Positions 1 to 4,893 of a stretch of 6,412 nucleotides of DNA are shown here, in pieces. The translations under genes and the position numbers were made by a program. Every line of letters begins with the position of its first letter. Position 1 is the stretch's first letter. Source of the stretch: an uncultured Bacteroidales bacterium (lineage in GTDB: Bacteria > Bacteroidota > Bacteroidia > Bacteroidales > P3); the NCBI GenBank assembly GCA_947097635.1, contig CAMURW010000092.1, forward strand, positions 1-6,412, read 5' to 3'. Below the pieces are notes generated by a model. The model ran no database searches, was not told the DNA's origin, and worked only from the letters and a program-made list of their open reading frames with translations.

Positions 1-1
1 T

Positions 2-352
2 GGATCTTACGCTCAACTGATGAGCCGCGACGATCGTTATGCTATCATCAAGATGCCTAGCGGTGAGATGCGCATGATACTCCAGACCTGCCGTGCCACG
101 GTAGGCGTGGTTTCTAACACGGAGCACAACCTAGAAGTGGGCGGCAAGGCCGGCCGCAATCGCCACCTCGGCATCCGTCCCCGCAACCGTGGCGTTGTGA
201 TGAACCCCGTAGATCACCCCATGGGCGGTGGTGAAGGTCGCCAGAGCGGCGGACATCCTCGCACCCGCAAAGGTATTCCTGCCAAGGGCTACAAGACTCG
301 CGCGCCTAAGAAGCTCTCGAGCAAGTATATCATTGAAAGAAGAAAGAAGTAA
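2..352 (+). CDS. rplB: 50S ribosomal protein L2, C-terminal part (5' end outside the window)
   Basis: L2 is a primary 23S rRNA-binding protein needed for subunit association and for the peptidyl-transferase region. The frame is open from base 2, upstream of the first internal ATG at 20, so this is the last 116 residues of a protein normally about 273 long. The stretch MNPVDHPMGGGEGR (nt 200-241) is the family signature. The His of DHP (nt 215-217) matches E. coli His229, the residue implicated in peptidyl transfer. The usual second His (HPHGGG) is Met here, which I recall as normal in Bacteroidota. The basic tail SSKYIIERRKK is also typical of that phylum. The gene ends in three consecutive in-frame stops (TAA TAA TGA, 350-358). 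rpsS follows after a 75-bp spacer, the canonical S10-operon order. Identification is secure; only the N-terminal part is missing. Confidence 0.98.
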   Translation, partial: GSYAQLMSRDDRYAIIKMPSGEMRMILQTCRATVGVVSNTEHNLEVGGKAGRNRHLGIRPRNRGVVMNPVDHPMGGGEGRQSGGHPRTRKGIPAKGYKTRAPKKLSSKYIIERRKK

Positions 353-360
353 TAATGAGG

Positions 361-410
361 CGTTTCGTCTCCGCAGCATAGTGTAAACAATAGCAAAGGG
401 AGGCGAAAAG
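361..410 (+). repeat. Imperfect inverted repeat in the rplB-rpsS spacer
   Basis: Bases 361-372 (CGTTTCGTCTCC) can pair with 399-410 (GGAGGCGAAAAG). Ten pairs are contiguous (363-372 with 399-408, one of them G-U), then one G-A mismatch and a closing C-G. The loop is 26 nt. The 3' arm holds the only purine-rich GGGAGG run (398-403) before rpsS, about 24 nt upstream of its ATG and too far for normal Shine-Dalgarno pairing. There is no U-tract, so it is not an intrinsic terminator. The pairing is read directly from the sequence; a regulatory role is inference. Confidence 0.4.
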
Positions 411-427
411 TTAAAAACGAAAAGAAC

Positions 428-703
428 ATGAGTCGTTCATTAAAGAAAGGTCCTTATATTTTCCATAAACTGGAAAAAAGAGTGCTGGAAGCTCAGAAGA
501 GCAACAAGAAGGTCACCATCAAAACCTGGAGTCGTGCTTCGATGATCAGTCCCGATTTCGTGGGTCAGACCATTGCCGTGCACAATGGCAACAAATTCAT
601 ACCCGTGTACGTCACCGAGAACATGGTGGGTCACAAACTGGGTGAGTTTGCTCCCACTCGCACTTTCCGCGGCCACGCCGGCAACAAGGACAAGAGTGCA
701 TAA
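428..703 (+). CDS. rpsS: 30S ribosomal protein S19
   Basis: S19 sits in the head of the 30S subunit, pairs with S13, and contacts 16S helix 42 and the A-site finger of 23S rRNA. The 91-residue product is a near-complete match to the family (usually 89-93). It opens with MSRSLKKGPYI, followed by TWSRASMISPDFVGQTIAVHNG (about residues 33-54, broken here only by family-typical changes) and the signature VGHKLGEFAPTRTF (67-80), then the GHAGNK tail. The start at 428 is fixed by the conserved MSRS N-terminus. No Shine-Dalgarno lies at normal spacing; the leader is A-rich (TTAAAAACGAAAAGAAC), as is usual for Bacteroidota. The first codons use A/T-rich synonyms and later ones GC-richer ones. It lies between rplB and rplV as in the S10 operon. 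Identification is secure. Confidence 0.99.
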   Translation: MSRSLKKGPYIFHKLEKRVLEAQKSNKKVTIKTWSRASMISPDFVGQTIAVHNGNKFIPVYVTENMVGHKLGEFAPTRTFRGHAGNKDKSA

Positions 704-704
704 A

Positions 705-763
705 TGAGACAAGGGATGAAGCTTCTAACATTGAAAAGTTCATGTCTCACCACGCTTCTTCCC
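705..763 (+). repeat. Two crossing inverted repeats in the rpsS-rplV spacer (possible pseudoknot)
   Basis: Two complementary pairs lie in the 103-bp spacer. TGAGACA (705-711) pairs perfectly with TGTCTCA (743-749). GGGATGAAGC (713-722) pairs with GCTTCTTCCC (754-763), nine of ten positions with one T-T mismatch. The arms interleave, so they either form an H-type pseudoknot with linkers of 1, 20 and 4 nt or are mutually exclusive hairpins. The spacer then continues as an A-rich leader to the rplV ATG. The complementarity is seen directly; RNA function is inference, and I could not match it to an rRNA site. Confidence 0.4.
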
Positions 764-806
764 AGTAACAAGAACAACCCGCTTTAATTAATAAGATAAA
801 GAAGAA

Positions 807-1241
807 ATGGGAAACAGAAAACATACACGTGCCGAAGCACGCAAAGAAGCCAACAAGACTTATTATGTGGCTAAGCTGATGAACAATCCCACCTCGCCCC
901 GGAAGACCCGCCTCGTGGCTGATCAGATTCGTGGCGTGGATGTGGACAAGGCTCTTGCCATCCTGCAATACAGCCCTCGCGAATCCGCCCCCAAGATGCG
1001 CAAACTTCTGCTCTCGGCTATCGCTAATTGGAAAGCCAAGAACGAAGGCAAGCGCGAAGAAGAGGCACTGCTCTATGTGAAGCAGATTATGGTGGACGAA
1101 GGTCGCACCATGCGCCGCATGATGACAGCTCCTCAGGGGCGTGGCTATCGCATTCGCAAACGCAGCAACCACATCACGATGATTCTGGGCAGCCGTGCCG
1201 ATGAGAATCCTGCTGCTAAGCAAGAAGAAACAAATAAGTAA
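807..1241 (+). CDS. rplV: 50S ribosomal protein L22
   Basis: L22 binds 23S rRNA across several domains, and its long beta-hairpin lines the nascent-peptide exit tunnel next to L4. The product is 144 residues, longer than E. coli L22 (110) but near the roughly 136 I recall for Bacteroides; the extra length is at both termini. The conserved core starts at PTSPRKTRLVADQIRG (28-43). SAIANW (70-75) follows, and then the hairpin region MMTAPQGRGYRIRKRSNHIT (105-124), where the tip enters the tunnel and where mutations change macrolide response in other bacteria. The C-terminal tail ENPAAKQEETNK is polar and probably disordered. The start at 807 follows an A-rich leader (AAGATAAAGAAGAA) without a clear Shine-Dalgarno. 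rpsC follows after 22 bp, as usual in the S10 operon. Confidence 0.99.
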   Translation: MGNRKHTRAEARKEANKTYYVAKLMNNPTSPRKTRLVADQIRGVDVDKALAILQYSPRESAPKMRKLLLSAIANWKAKNEGKREEEALLYVKQIMVDEGRTMRRMMTAPQGRGYRIRKRSNHITMILGSRADENPAAKQEETNK

Positions 1242-1263
1242 ATAAAAAAGAAGTTAAGCAATA

Positions 1264-2037
1264 ATGGGACAAAAAACTAACCCAATAGGTAACAGATTAG
1301 GTATCATCCGCGGATGGGATTCTAACTGGTACGGCGGAAAGCGCTTCGAGATGAAACTGGTAGAGGACGATAAGATACGCAAATACCTCAAAGCTCGCTT
1401 TGCTAAAGCTGGCATCTCGAAGATTTATATCGAAAGAACGTTGAAACTCCTCACTGTGACTATCAACACTGCCCGGCCGGGTCTGATTATTGGCAAGAAC
1501 GGCGCCGAGGTGGACAAACTGAAGGAGGAGCTGAAAAAGCTTACTAAGAAGGACGTGCAGATTAACATCAGCGAAGTGAAGCGTCCCGAACTGGATGCTG
1601 TACTGGTGGCTGACAATATCGCCCGTCAGATTGAAGGCCGTGTGATGTATCGCAGAGCTGTCAAGAACGCTATCACCAACACCATGCGCATGGGTGCCGA
1701 GGGCATCAAGGTGAGCGTAAGCGGGCGTATCGGCGGTGCCGAAATAGCGCGTGTGGAACATTACAAGGAAGGTCGCACTCCTCTGCACACCCTGCGTGCA
1801 GACATCGACTATGCACAGGACGAGGCACACACCAGCTATGGGCGCATAGGCGTGAAGGTGTGGATTTGCCGTGGCATCGTCTATGGCAAGAAAGAGCTTG
1901 TATCCTCGAACGTTGGCGGCAACAACGCCGACCGCAACGGCCGTCACCCCGCAGGACAGCGTGACCGCAGTGACCGTGGCCCTCGTCGCAGAAACGGAAA
2001 CCGCGATGGCAGAGACAATAGAAACAATAAGGCTTAA
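1264..2037 (+). CDS. rpsC: 30S ribosomal protein S3 with Arg/Asn/Gly-rich C-terminal tail
   Basis: S3 is a 30S head protein at the mRNA entry channel. The N-terminal KH domain carries the GXXG loop as GKNG (77-80). The C-terminal S3 domain has SGRIGGAEIAR (153-163) and PLHTLRADIDYA (173-184). R130, R131 and K134 correspond to the E. coli entry-channel residues R131, R132 and K135 tied to mRNA unwinding by the ribosome. The usual family end comes near VYGKKEL (207-212). Beyond it lies a tail of about 45 residues; residues 224-257 include 11 Arg with many Asn, Gly and Asp. At 257 residues the protein exceeds E. coli S3 (233). The tail is in frame and ends at a clean TAA, so it is not a sequencing artefact on its face. 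The start at 1264 is fixed by MGQKTNPIG. No Shine-Dalgarno is seen. Confidence 0.99.
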   Translation: MGQKTNPIGNRLGIIRGWDSNWYGGKRFEMKLVEDDKIRKYLKARFAKAGISKIYIERTLKLLTVTINTARPGLIIGKNGAEVDKLKEELKKLTKKDVQINISEVKRPELDAVLVADNIARQIEGRVMYRRAVKNAITNTMRMGAEGIKVSVSGRIGGAEIARVEHYKEGRTPLHTLRADIDYAQDEAHTSYGRIGVKVWICRGIVYGKKELVSSNVGGNNADRNGRHPAGQRDRSDRGPRRRNGNRDGRDNRNNKA

Positions 2038-2049
2038 GTAAATAAACGC

Positions 2050-2129
2050 AGTAGTTCGCTCACCATGGATAACATCAGGCACTAAGTAAGATAGCCATAA
2101 CAAGAAGAAGTCATGACGGTAGGACTACT
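2050..2129 (+). repeat. Long-range inverted repeat in the rpsC-rplP spacer
   Basis: In the 110-bp spacer, AGTAGTTC (2050-2057) pairs with GGACTACT (2122-2129), eight pairs including one G-U. Shorter inner pairings (2062-2064 with 2118-2120, and 2065-2068 with 2111-2114, one of them G-U) could extend the helix with a bulge. The region between could fold back, but the inner span is long and AT-rich. The A-rich leader TATAAAAGAATAAG follows, directly before rplP. An 8-bp match in a spacer of this size could arise by chance, so function is uncertain. Confidence 0.25.
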
Positions 2130-2147
2130 ATAAAAGAATAAGTATCA

Positions 2148-2570
2148 ATGTTACAACCTAAGAAAACAAGATACAGAAAGCAGCAGAAGGGTAAGATGAA
2201 GGGTAACGCTTTCCGTGGCCACGAATTGGCTTTCGGCACCTTCGGCATCAAATCCCTGGAAACCTGTTTCATCACTGGGCGCCAGATAGAGGCTGCTCGT
2301 CAGGCAGTGACACGTTACATGAAACGTGAAGGTCAGATTTGGATTCGCATTTTCCCCGACAAGCCCATTACTCGCAAACCTAACGAGGTGCGTATGGGTA
2401 AAGGTAAAGGCGCTCCCGAGTTCTTTGTTGCTCGCGTGTTGCCTGGCACCATACTGCTTGAGGCCGAGGGTGTGTCCATGGACGTTGCAAAAGAGGCTCT
2501 TCGTCTTGCAGCCCAGAAATTGCCTATCAACACCAAGTTTGTCGTGAAACGTGATTACATCGAAGAATAA
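2148..2570 (+). CDS. rplP: 50S ribosomal protein L16
   Basis: L16 is a late-assembling 50S protein that lies between helices 38, 42 and 89 of 23S rRNA and helps place the A-site tRNA. The product is 140 residues (E. coli 136). Family blocks are seen in order: MLQPKKTRYRKQQKG at the N-terminus, GRQIEAARQAVTRYMKR (44-60), IWIRIFPDKPIT (64-75) and VRMGKGKG (81-88). R82 in that loop aligns with E. coli Arg81, which the YcfD/RoxA oxygenase hydroxylates; whether this organism modifies it cannot be told here. The helix EALRLAAQKLP then leads to the C-terminus. The start at 2148 is set by the conserved MLQPK N-terminus, after an A-rich leader at the end of a 110-bp spacer. rpmC follows 12 bp downstream. 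Confidence 0.99.
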   Translation: MLQPKKTRYRKQQKGKMKGNAFRGHELAFGTFGIKSLETCFITGRQIEAARQAVTRYMKREGQIWIRIFPDKPITRKPNEVRMGKGKGAPEFFVARVLPGTILLEAEGVSMDVAKEALRLAAQKLPINTKFVVKRDYIEE

Positions 2571-2574
2571 GGAG
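2569..2574 (+). promoter_or_regulatory. Shine-Dalgarno-like AAGGAG before rpmC
   Basis: AAGGAG overlaps the rplP stop codon and lies 8 nt before the rpmC ATG, an ideal Shine-Dalgarno position. It stands out because most genes in this window have only A-rich leaders, as expected for a phylum whose anti-Shine-Dalgarno is largely occluded. It may help initiation by ribosomes that have just terminated on rplP. Confidence 0.55.
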
Positions 2575-2582
2575 ATAAAGAG

Positions 2583-2810
2583 ATGAAAAACGAAATAGTC
2601 CTCAAAGACATCCCCACATCGGAACTCAAGGAAAAACTGGATACCGAACGTGTGAAGCTCCAGAAAATGAGACTGCAACACGCCGTGTCACCCATCGAAA
2701 ACCCTAATAAGATAAAAGAAAGCAGAAAGAACATTGCTCGCTATCTCACCGAACTTCGCGCCCGCGAAATAGCTGAACAGAAAGCCGCCAACAAGGCTGA
2801 GGAGAAGTAA
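2583..2810 (+). CDS. rpmC: 50S ribosomal protein L29
   Basis: L29 is a small helical protein near the polypeptide exit, next to L23, where it forms part of the docking area for trigger factor and SRP. The 75-residue product is almost all helix-forming and charged. The family pattern is an N-terminal helix (ELKEKLDTERVKLQKMRLQ, 14-32), a turn at SPIENPNKIK (36-45), and a second helix with the signature SRKNIARYLTELRARE (47-62). SPIENP resembles Bacteroidota L29. The usual length is about 63-66, so the last ten residues (AEQKAANKAEEK region) are an extra charged, alanine-rich tail. The gene lies between rplP (12 bp) and rpsQ (103 bp) as in the canonical operon. Sequence divergence in this family is high, but position and signature leave little doubt. 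Confidence 0.97.
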   Translation: MKNEIVLKDIPTSELKEKLDTERVKLQKMRLQHAVSPIENPNKIKESRKNIARYLTELRAREIAEQKAANKAEEK

Positions 2811-2852
2811 CTACGAGCAGTATTAACGTCGTTTGTAATCCTGGCAACGCAC

Positions 2853-2872
2853 GGCACTACGCGATATGTGCC
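2853..2872 (+). repeat. GC-rich hairpin in the rpmC-rpsQ spacer
   Basis: GGCAC (2853-2857) pairs with GTGCC (2868-2872) around a 10-nt loop. An outer pairing of 2826-2829 with 2902-2905, extended with one bulge (2822-2825 with 2907-2910), could enclose most of the 103-bp spacer. No U-tract follows, so it is not a terminator. I compared it with 16S helix 11, the S17-binding region, and saw no convincing match. Function is unknown. Confidence 0.25.
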
Positions 2873-2913
2873 TTGACGGGAGAAGGAAGAACGAACAAGA
2901 AACGTATAATAAC

Positions 2914-3168
2914 ATGGAAAGAAATTTAAGAAAAGAACGCATCGGCATCGTGGTCAGCGATAAGATGGACAAAAGCATTGTGGTGCTCGTTCAGCGCAAG
3001 GTGAAACACCCCATCTATGGCAAGTTCATTAAAAAGAGCACCAAATTTATGGCTCACGACGAGAAGAATGAATCCCACATTGGTGACACAGTGCGCATCA
3101 TGGAGACGCGTCCCCTGAGCAAGAACAAATGCTGGAGACTTGTGGAAATAGTAGAAAAAGCTAAGTAA
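2914..3168 (+). CDS. rpsQ: 30S ribosomal protein S17
   Basis: S17 is a primary binder of the 16S 5' domain (helices 7 and 11) with an OB-fold. I place the start at the ATG at 2914, giving 84 residues, because the family N-terminus aligns at MERNLRKERIGIVVSDKMDKS. The frame is open upstream to an ATG at 2866, but the extra 16 residues (MCLDGRRKNEQETYNN) match nothing in the family, and that ATG lies inside the hairpin of the spacer. Visible blocks are KMDKS (17-21), KHPIYGKFIKKS (31-42), the loop AHDEKN (47-52), and the signature GDTVRIMETRPLSK (57-70), with WRLVEIVEKAK at the end. The leader is A-rich. rplN follows after only 8 bp, so the two are probably translated together. Confidence 0.98.
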   Translation: MERNLRKERIGIVVSDKMDKSIVVLVQRKVKHPIYGKFIKKSTKFMAHDEKNESHIGDTVRIMETRPLSKNKCWRLVEIVEKAK

Positions 3169-3176
3169 GAAGAATT

Positions 3177-3545
3177 ATGATACAGCAAGAAACAAGAATG
3201 ACCGTTGCCGACAACAGCGGGGCCAAGAGTGCTCTGTGCATCCGCGTGCTGGGTGGCACAAAAAAACGCTACGCCTCCATTGGCGACACCGTAGTGGTGG
3301 CTATCAAGGATGCCCTTCCTAGCGGTCAGGTGAAAAAAGGAACCGTGAGTAAGGCTGTGGTCGTACGCACCAAGAAGGAGGTGTGTCGCGCCGATGGCAG
3401 CTACATCCGTTTCGATGACAATGCCTGTGTGCTCCTTACCGCTCAGGACGAGCTGCGTGGCACACGTATCTTCGGACCCGTGGCTCGCGAACTGCGCGAC
3501 AAGCAATTCATGAAGATTGTCTCACTGGCCCCTGAAGTCCTGTAA
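3177..3545 (+). CDS. rplN: 50S ribosomal protein L14
   Basis: L14 lies on the subunit interface of the 50S, contacts 16S helix 14 in bridges B5 and B8, and is the docking site of the silencing factor RsfS. The product has 122 residues, the usual family length. Blocks seen are VADNSGAKSALCIRVLGG (10-27), the strand GDTVVVAIKDALP (37-49), AVVVRTKKEV (60-69), IRFDDNACVLL (77-87), and the C-terminal GTRIFGPVARELRDKQFMKIVSLAPEVL region from 95, which is nearly invariant. The start at 3177 gives the family N-terminus MIQQETRMTVADNSG. It lies 8 bp after rpsQ with no Shine-Dalgarno, which fits coupled translation. A 58-bp spacer to rplX follows. Confidence 0.99.
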   Translation: MIQQETRMTVADNSGAKSALCIRVLGGTKKRYASIGDTVVVAIKDALPSGQVKKGTVSKAVVVRTKKEVCRADGSYIRFDDNACVLLTAQDELRGTRIFGPVARELRDKQFMKIVSLAPEVL

Positions 3546-3546
3546 A

Positions 3547-3601
3547 CAAAAAGAATAAGTAAAAAATAAGGCGGCTACCATGCTGCCCCAAAAAGAATAA
3601 G
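3547..3601 (+). repeat. 13-bp direct repeat flanking a GC-rich hairpin, rplN-rplX spacer
   Basis: The 13-mer CAAAAAGAATAAG occurs at 3547-3559, just after the rplN stop, and exactly again at 3589-3601, ending two bases before the rplX ATG. Between them, GGCGGC (3570-3575) pairs with GCTGCC (3582-3587) around a 6-nt loop, one pair being G-U. Eleven bases of the same motif (AAAAGAATAAG) also occur at 2132-2142 before rplP. The layout suggests a translation leader duplicated around a small stem. No U-tract follows, so it is not a terminator. Confidence 0.55.
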
Positions 3602-3603
3602 AT

Positions 3604-3918
3604 ATGAAACTGCACGTTAAGAAAGGCGATACCGTTATGGTGATTGCTGGCGACGACAAGGGTCAGACCGGCAAGGTGCTGAAAGTGTATCCCGAAAAGA
3701 ACAAGGCCATCGTGGAGGGCAGGAATATCAATAAGAAGCACACCAAGCCCAATGCCAAGAACACCCAGGGCGGCATCGTGGAGCAGGAAGCTCCCATCGA
3801 CCTGAGCAACCTTATGGTGATGGATGGCAAAACCCCCACCCGTATAGGTAGAAGGAGGGACGAAAAGTCTGGTAAATTAGTACGTTATTCTAAAAAATCT
3901 GGGGAGGTAATTAAATAA
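3604..3918 (+). CDS. rplX: 50S ribosomal protein L24
   Basis: L24 is an assembly initiator that binds domain I of 23S rRNA near the tunnel exit. The product has 104 residues, equal to E. coli L24. The N-terminal KOW motif is clear: KKGDTVMVIAGDDKGQTGKVLKV (6-28), with IVEGRNINKKHTKP (36-49) next and GGIVEQEAPIDLSN (56-69) after it. Codon use changes sharply in the last 25 codons (from 3841): AGA, AGG, AGG, TTA, TCT, GTA and GGT replace the GGC, CTG and CGC types used earlier. This stretch is also the ribosome-loading region of rplE, whose ATG overlaps the rplX stop by one base (TAATG, 3916-3920). The start at 3604 is fixed by the KOW N-terminus. Identification is secure. Confidence 0.98.
   Translation: MKLHVKKGDTVMVIAGDDKGQTGKVLKVYPEKNKAIVEGRNINKKHTKPNAKNTQGGIVEQEAPIDLSNLMVMDGKTPTRIGRRRDEKSGKLVRYSKKSGEVIK
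3901..3907 (+). promoter_or_regulatory. Shine-Dalgarno-like GGGGAGG inside the end of rplX, for rplE
   Basis: GGGGAGG lies within codons 100-102 of rplX, 10 nt before the rplE ATG at 3918. With the TAATG stop-start overlap, it makes a classic coupled reinitiation site. It is one of only three good Shine-Dalgarno matches in the window; the others are before rpmC and rplF, also at short junctions. Confidence 0.6.
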
Positions 3919-4475
3919 TGAGTTATATTCCGACACTGAAAACTAAGTATAACGAGGAGATTAAGCCTGCTCTGATGAAGGAGTACGGCTACAAGACCGT
4001 GATGCAGTGCCCCCGCCTGCTTAAGATTACCCTGAACCAGGGCCTCGGCAAGTTGGCAATAGCCGACAAGAAAGTGATAGACAAGGGCATCGAGGAGATG
4101 ACCACTATCACCGGTCAGAAAGCTGTGGCCACCAAGAGCAAAAAGGATATCAGTAACTTCAAACTGCGCCGCGGTATGCCTATCGGCGTGCGCGTAACAC
4201 TGCGCGGCGAACGTATGTATGAGTTCCTAGAGCGTCTTATCACTGCTTCTATCCCTCGTATCCGCGACTTCCGCGGTATCAACGACAAGGGCTTCGACGG
4301 CCGTGGCAATTACACTTTTGGCATCAGCGAACAGATTATCTTCCCTGAGATAGACATCGACAAGATTGACCGCATCCAGGGTATGGATATCACTTTCGTG
4401 ACCACTGCCAATACCGACAAAGAGTGCATGAGCCTGTTGAAGAATTTCGGTCTTCCCTTCAAAAATCAGAAATAA
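3918..4475 (+). CDS. rplE: 50S ribosomal protein L5
   Basis: L5 anchors 5S rRNA in the central protuberance and contacts P-site tRNA and S13 (bridge B1b). The product has 185 residues (E. coli 179). Family blocks are YGYKTVMQCPRLLKITLNQG (23-42), ITGQKAVATKSKKDISNFKLR (64-84), GMPIGVRVTLRGERMYEFLERLI (86-108), IPRIRDFRGI (112-121) and FDGRGNYTFGISEQIIFPEID (126-146). All are near the consensus. The ATG overlaps the rplX stop codon (TAATG) and has a Shine-Dalgarno-like GGGGAGG 10 nt upstream, so translation is probably coupled to L24. In E. coli, S8 represses the spc operon at the rplX/rplE boundary; here no spacer exists there and I see no S8-like core nearby. A 97-bp spacer follows. Confidence 0.99.
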   Translation: MSYIPTLKTKYNEEIKPALMKEYGYKTVMQCPRLLKITLNQGLGKLAIADKKVIDKGIEEMTTITGQKAVATKSKKDISNFKLRRGMPIGVRVTLRGERMYEFLERLITASIPRIRDFRGINDKGFDGRGNYTFGISEQIIFPEIDIDKIDRIQGMDITFVTTANTDKECMSLLKNFGLPFKNQK

Positions 4476-4497
4476 ATGTTGATGGTGATTGGCGTGA

Positions 4498-4532
4498 GGC
4501 AGGAAGACGTTGTGTTTGACGTCGCAGTTGCC
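4498..4532 (+). repeat. Two-part hairpin in the rplE-rpsN spacer
   Basis: GGCAG (4498-4502) pairs with TTGCC (4528-4532), one pair being G-U. After an internal loop of 3 by 4 nt, GACGT (4506-4510) pairs with ACGTC (4519-4523), possibly extended by two G-U pairs to a 4-nt loop. The upstream 72 nt of this spacer are about 54% G+C and the last 25 nt are very AT-rich. The loop does not match the S8 core (AAG/UACU) seen before rpsH. No U-tract follows. Function is unknown. Confidence 0.35.
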
Positions 4533-4572
4533 GATGCCGAGAGCTAGATACTAATTACTTATTAGAAAGATA

Positions 4573-4872
4573 ATGGCAAAAGAATCTATCAAAGCTAGAG
4601 AGCGCAAAAGAGCCAAGATGGTGGCCAAATACGCTGCCAAACGCGCTGCCCTGAAAGAAATAGTACGCACAGGGGACCCCGAGGCTGTGGAAGAGGCTGT
4701 CATAAAGCTCCAGAAACTACCCAAGAACGCTTGTCCCATCCGTATGCACAACCGCTGCCAACTCACTGGTCGTCCCAAGGGATATATGCGTCAGTTCGGT
4801 ATCTCGCGTATCAACTTCCGTGAGATGGCTGTGAACGGTTTGATCCCTGGCGTGAAAAAAGCTAGTTGGTAA
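4573..4872 (+). CDS. rpsN: 30S ribosomal protein S14, zinc-free (C-minus) form
   Basis: S14 is a late-assembling protein of the 30S head next to S3, S10 and S19. The product has 99 residues (E. coli 101), so it belongs to the long class. The basic N-terminal half (MAKESIKARERKRAKMV) leads to LPKNACPIRMHNRCQLTGRP (49-68) and the family C-terminus KGYMRQFGISRINFREMA, ending in PGVKKASW. Two Cys (54 and 62) are present, but there is no CXXC pair, so the zinc ribbon of the short form is absent and zinc limitation should not require a paralogue swap for function. The start at 4573 follows the AT-rich leader TTATTAGAAAGATA. The gene lies between rplE and rpsH as in the canonical spc order. Confidence 0.99.
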   Translation: MAKESIKARERKRAKMVAKYAAKRAALKEIVRTGDPEAVEEAVIKLQKLPKNACPIRMHNRCQLTGRPKGYMRQFGISRINFREMAVNGLIPGVKKASW

Positions 4873-4893
4873 AAAGAAACAAAGATTAACAGG

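Noticed and set aside
215..226. HPHGGG changed to HPMGGG in L2 as a possible catalytic loss
   Set aside because: The functionally implicated His of DHP is present and the Met is, as I recall, usual for Bacteroidota L2.
747..1223. 158-codon minus-strand frame across rplV
   Set aside because: Antisense shadow of rplV with no recognisable motif; the same reasoning applies to the other minus-strand frames.
1297..2103. 268-codon open frame on the minus strand across rpsC
   Set aside because: It is fully antisense to a highly conserved gene, has no family resemblance, and its composition follows from codon usage of rpsC read backwards.
2866..2913. Upstream in-frame ATG giving S17 a 16-residue N-terminal extension
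   Set aside because: The extension matches nothing in the family, its ATG lies in a hairpin loop, and the ATG at 2914 gives the conserved N-terminus and length.
2811..2913. Mimic of 16S helix 11 (S17 site) before rpsQ
   Set aside because: A hairpin is present, but the kink-turn elements and sequence of helix 11 are not reproduced; similarity was limited to short fragments.
3570..3590. Stem at the end of rplN as an intrinsic terminator
   Set aside because: The stem is followed by CCAAAAAG on the coding strand, not a U-tract, and the operon continues.
4495..4552. Possible Bacteroidota promoter (TTTG with TAnnTTTG) in the rplE-rpsN and rpsN-rpsH spacers
   Set aside because: TTTG occurs at 4515-4518 and 4895-4898, but no TAnnTTTG lies at about 19-21 bp downstream, so no promoter is called.
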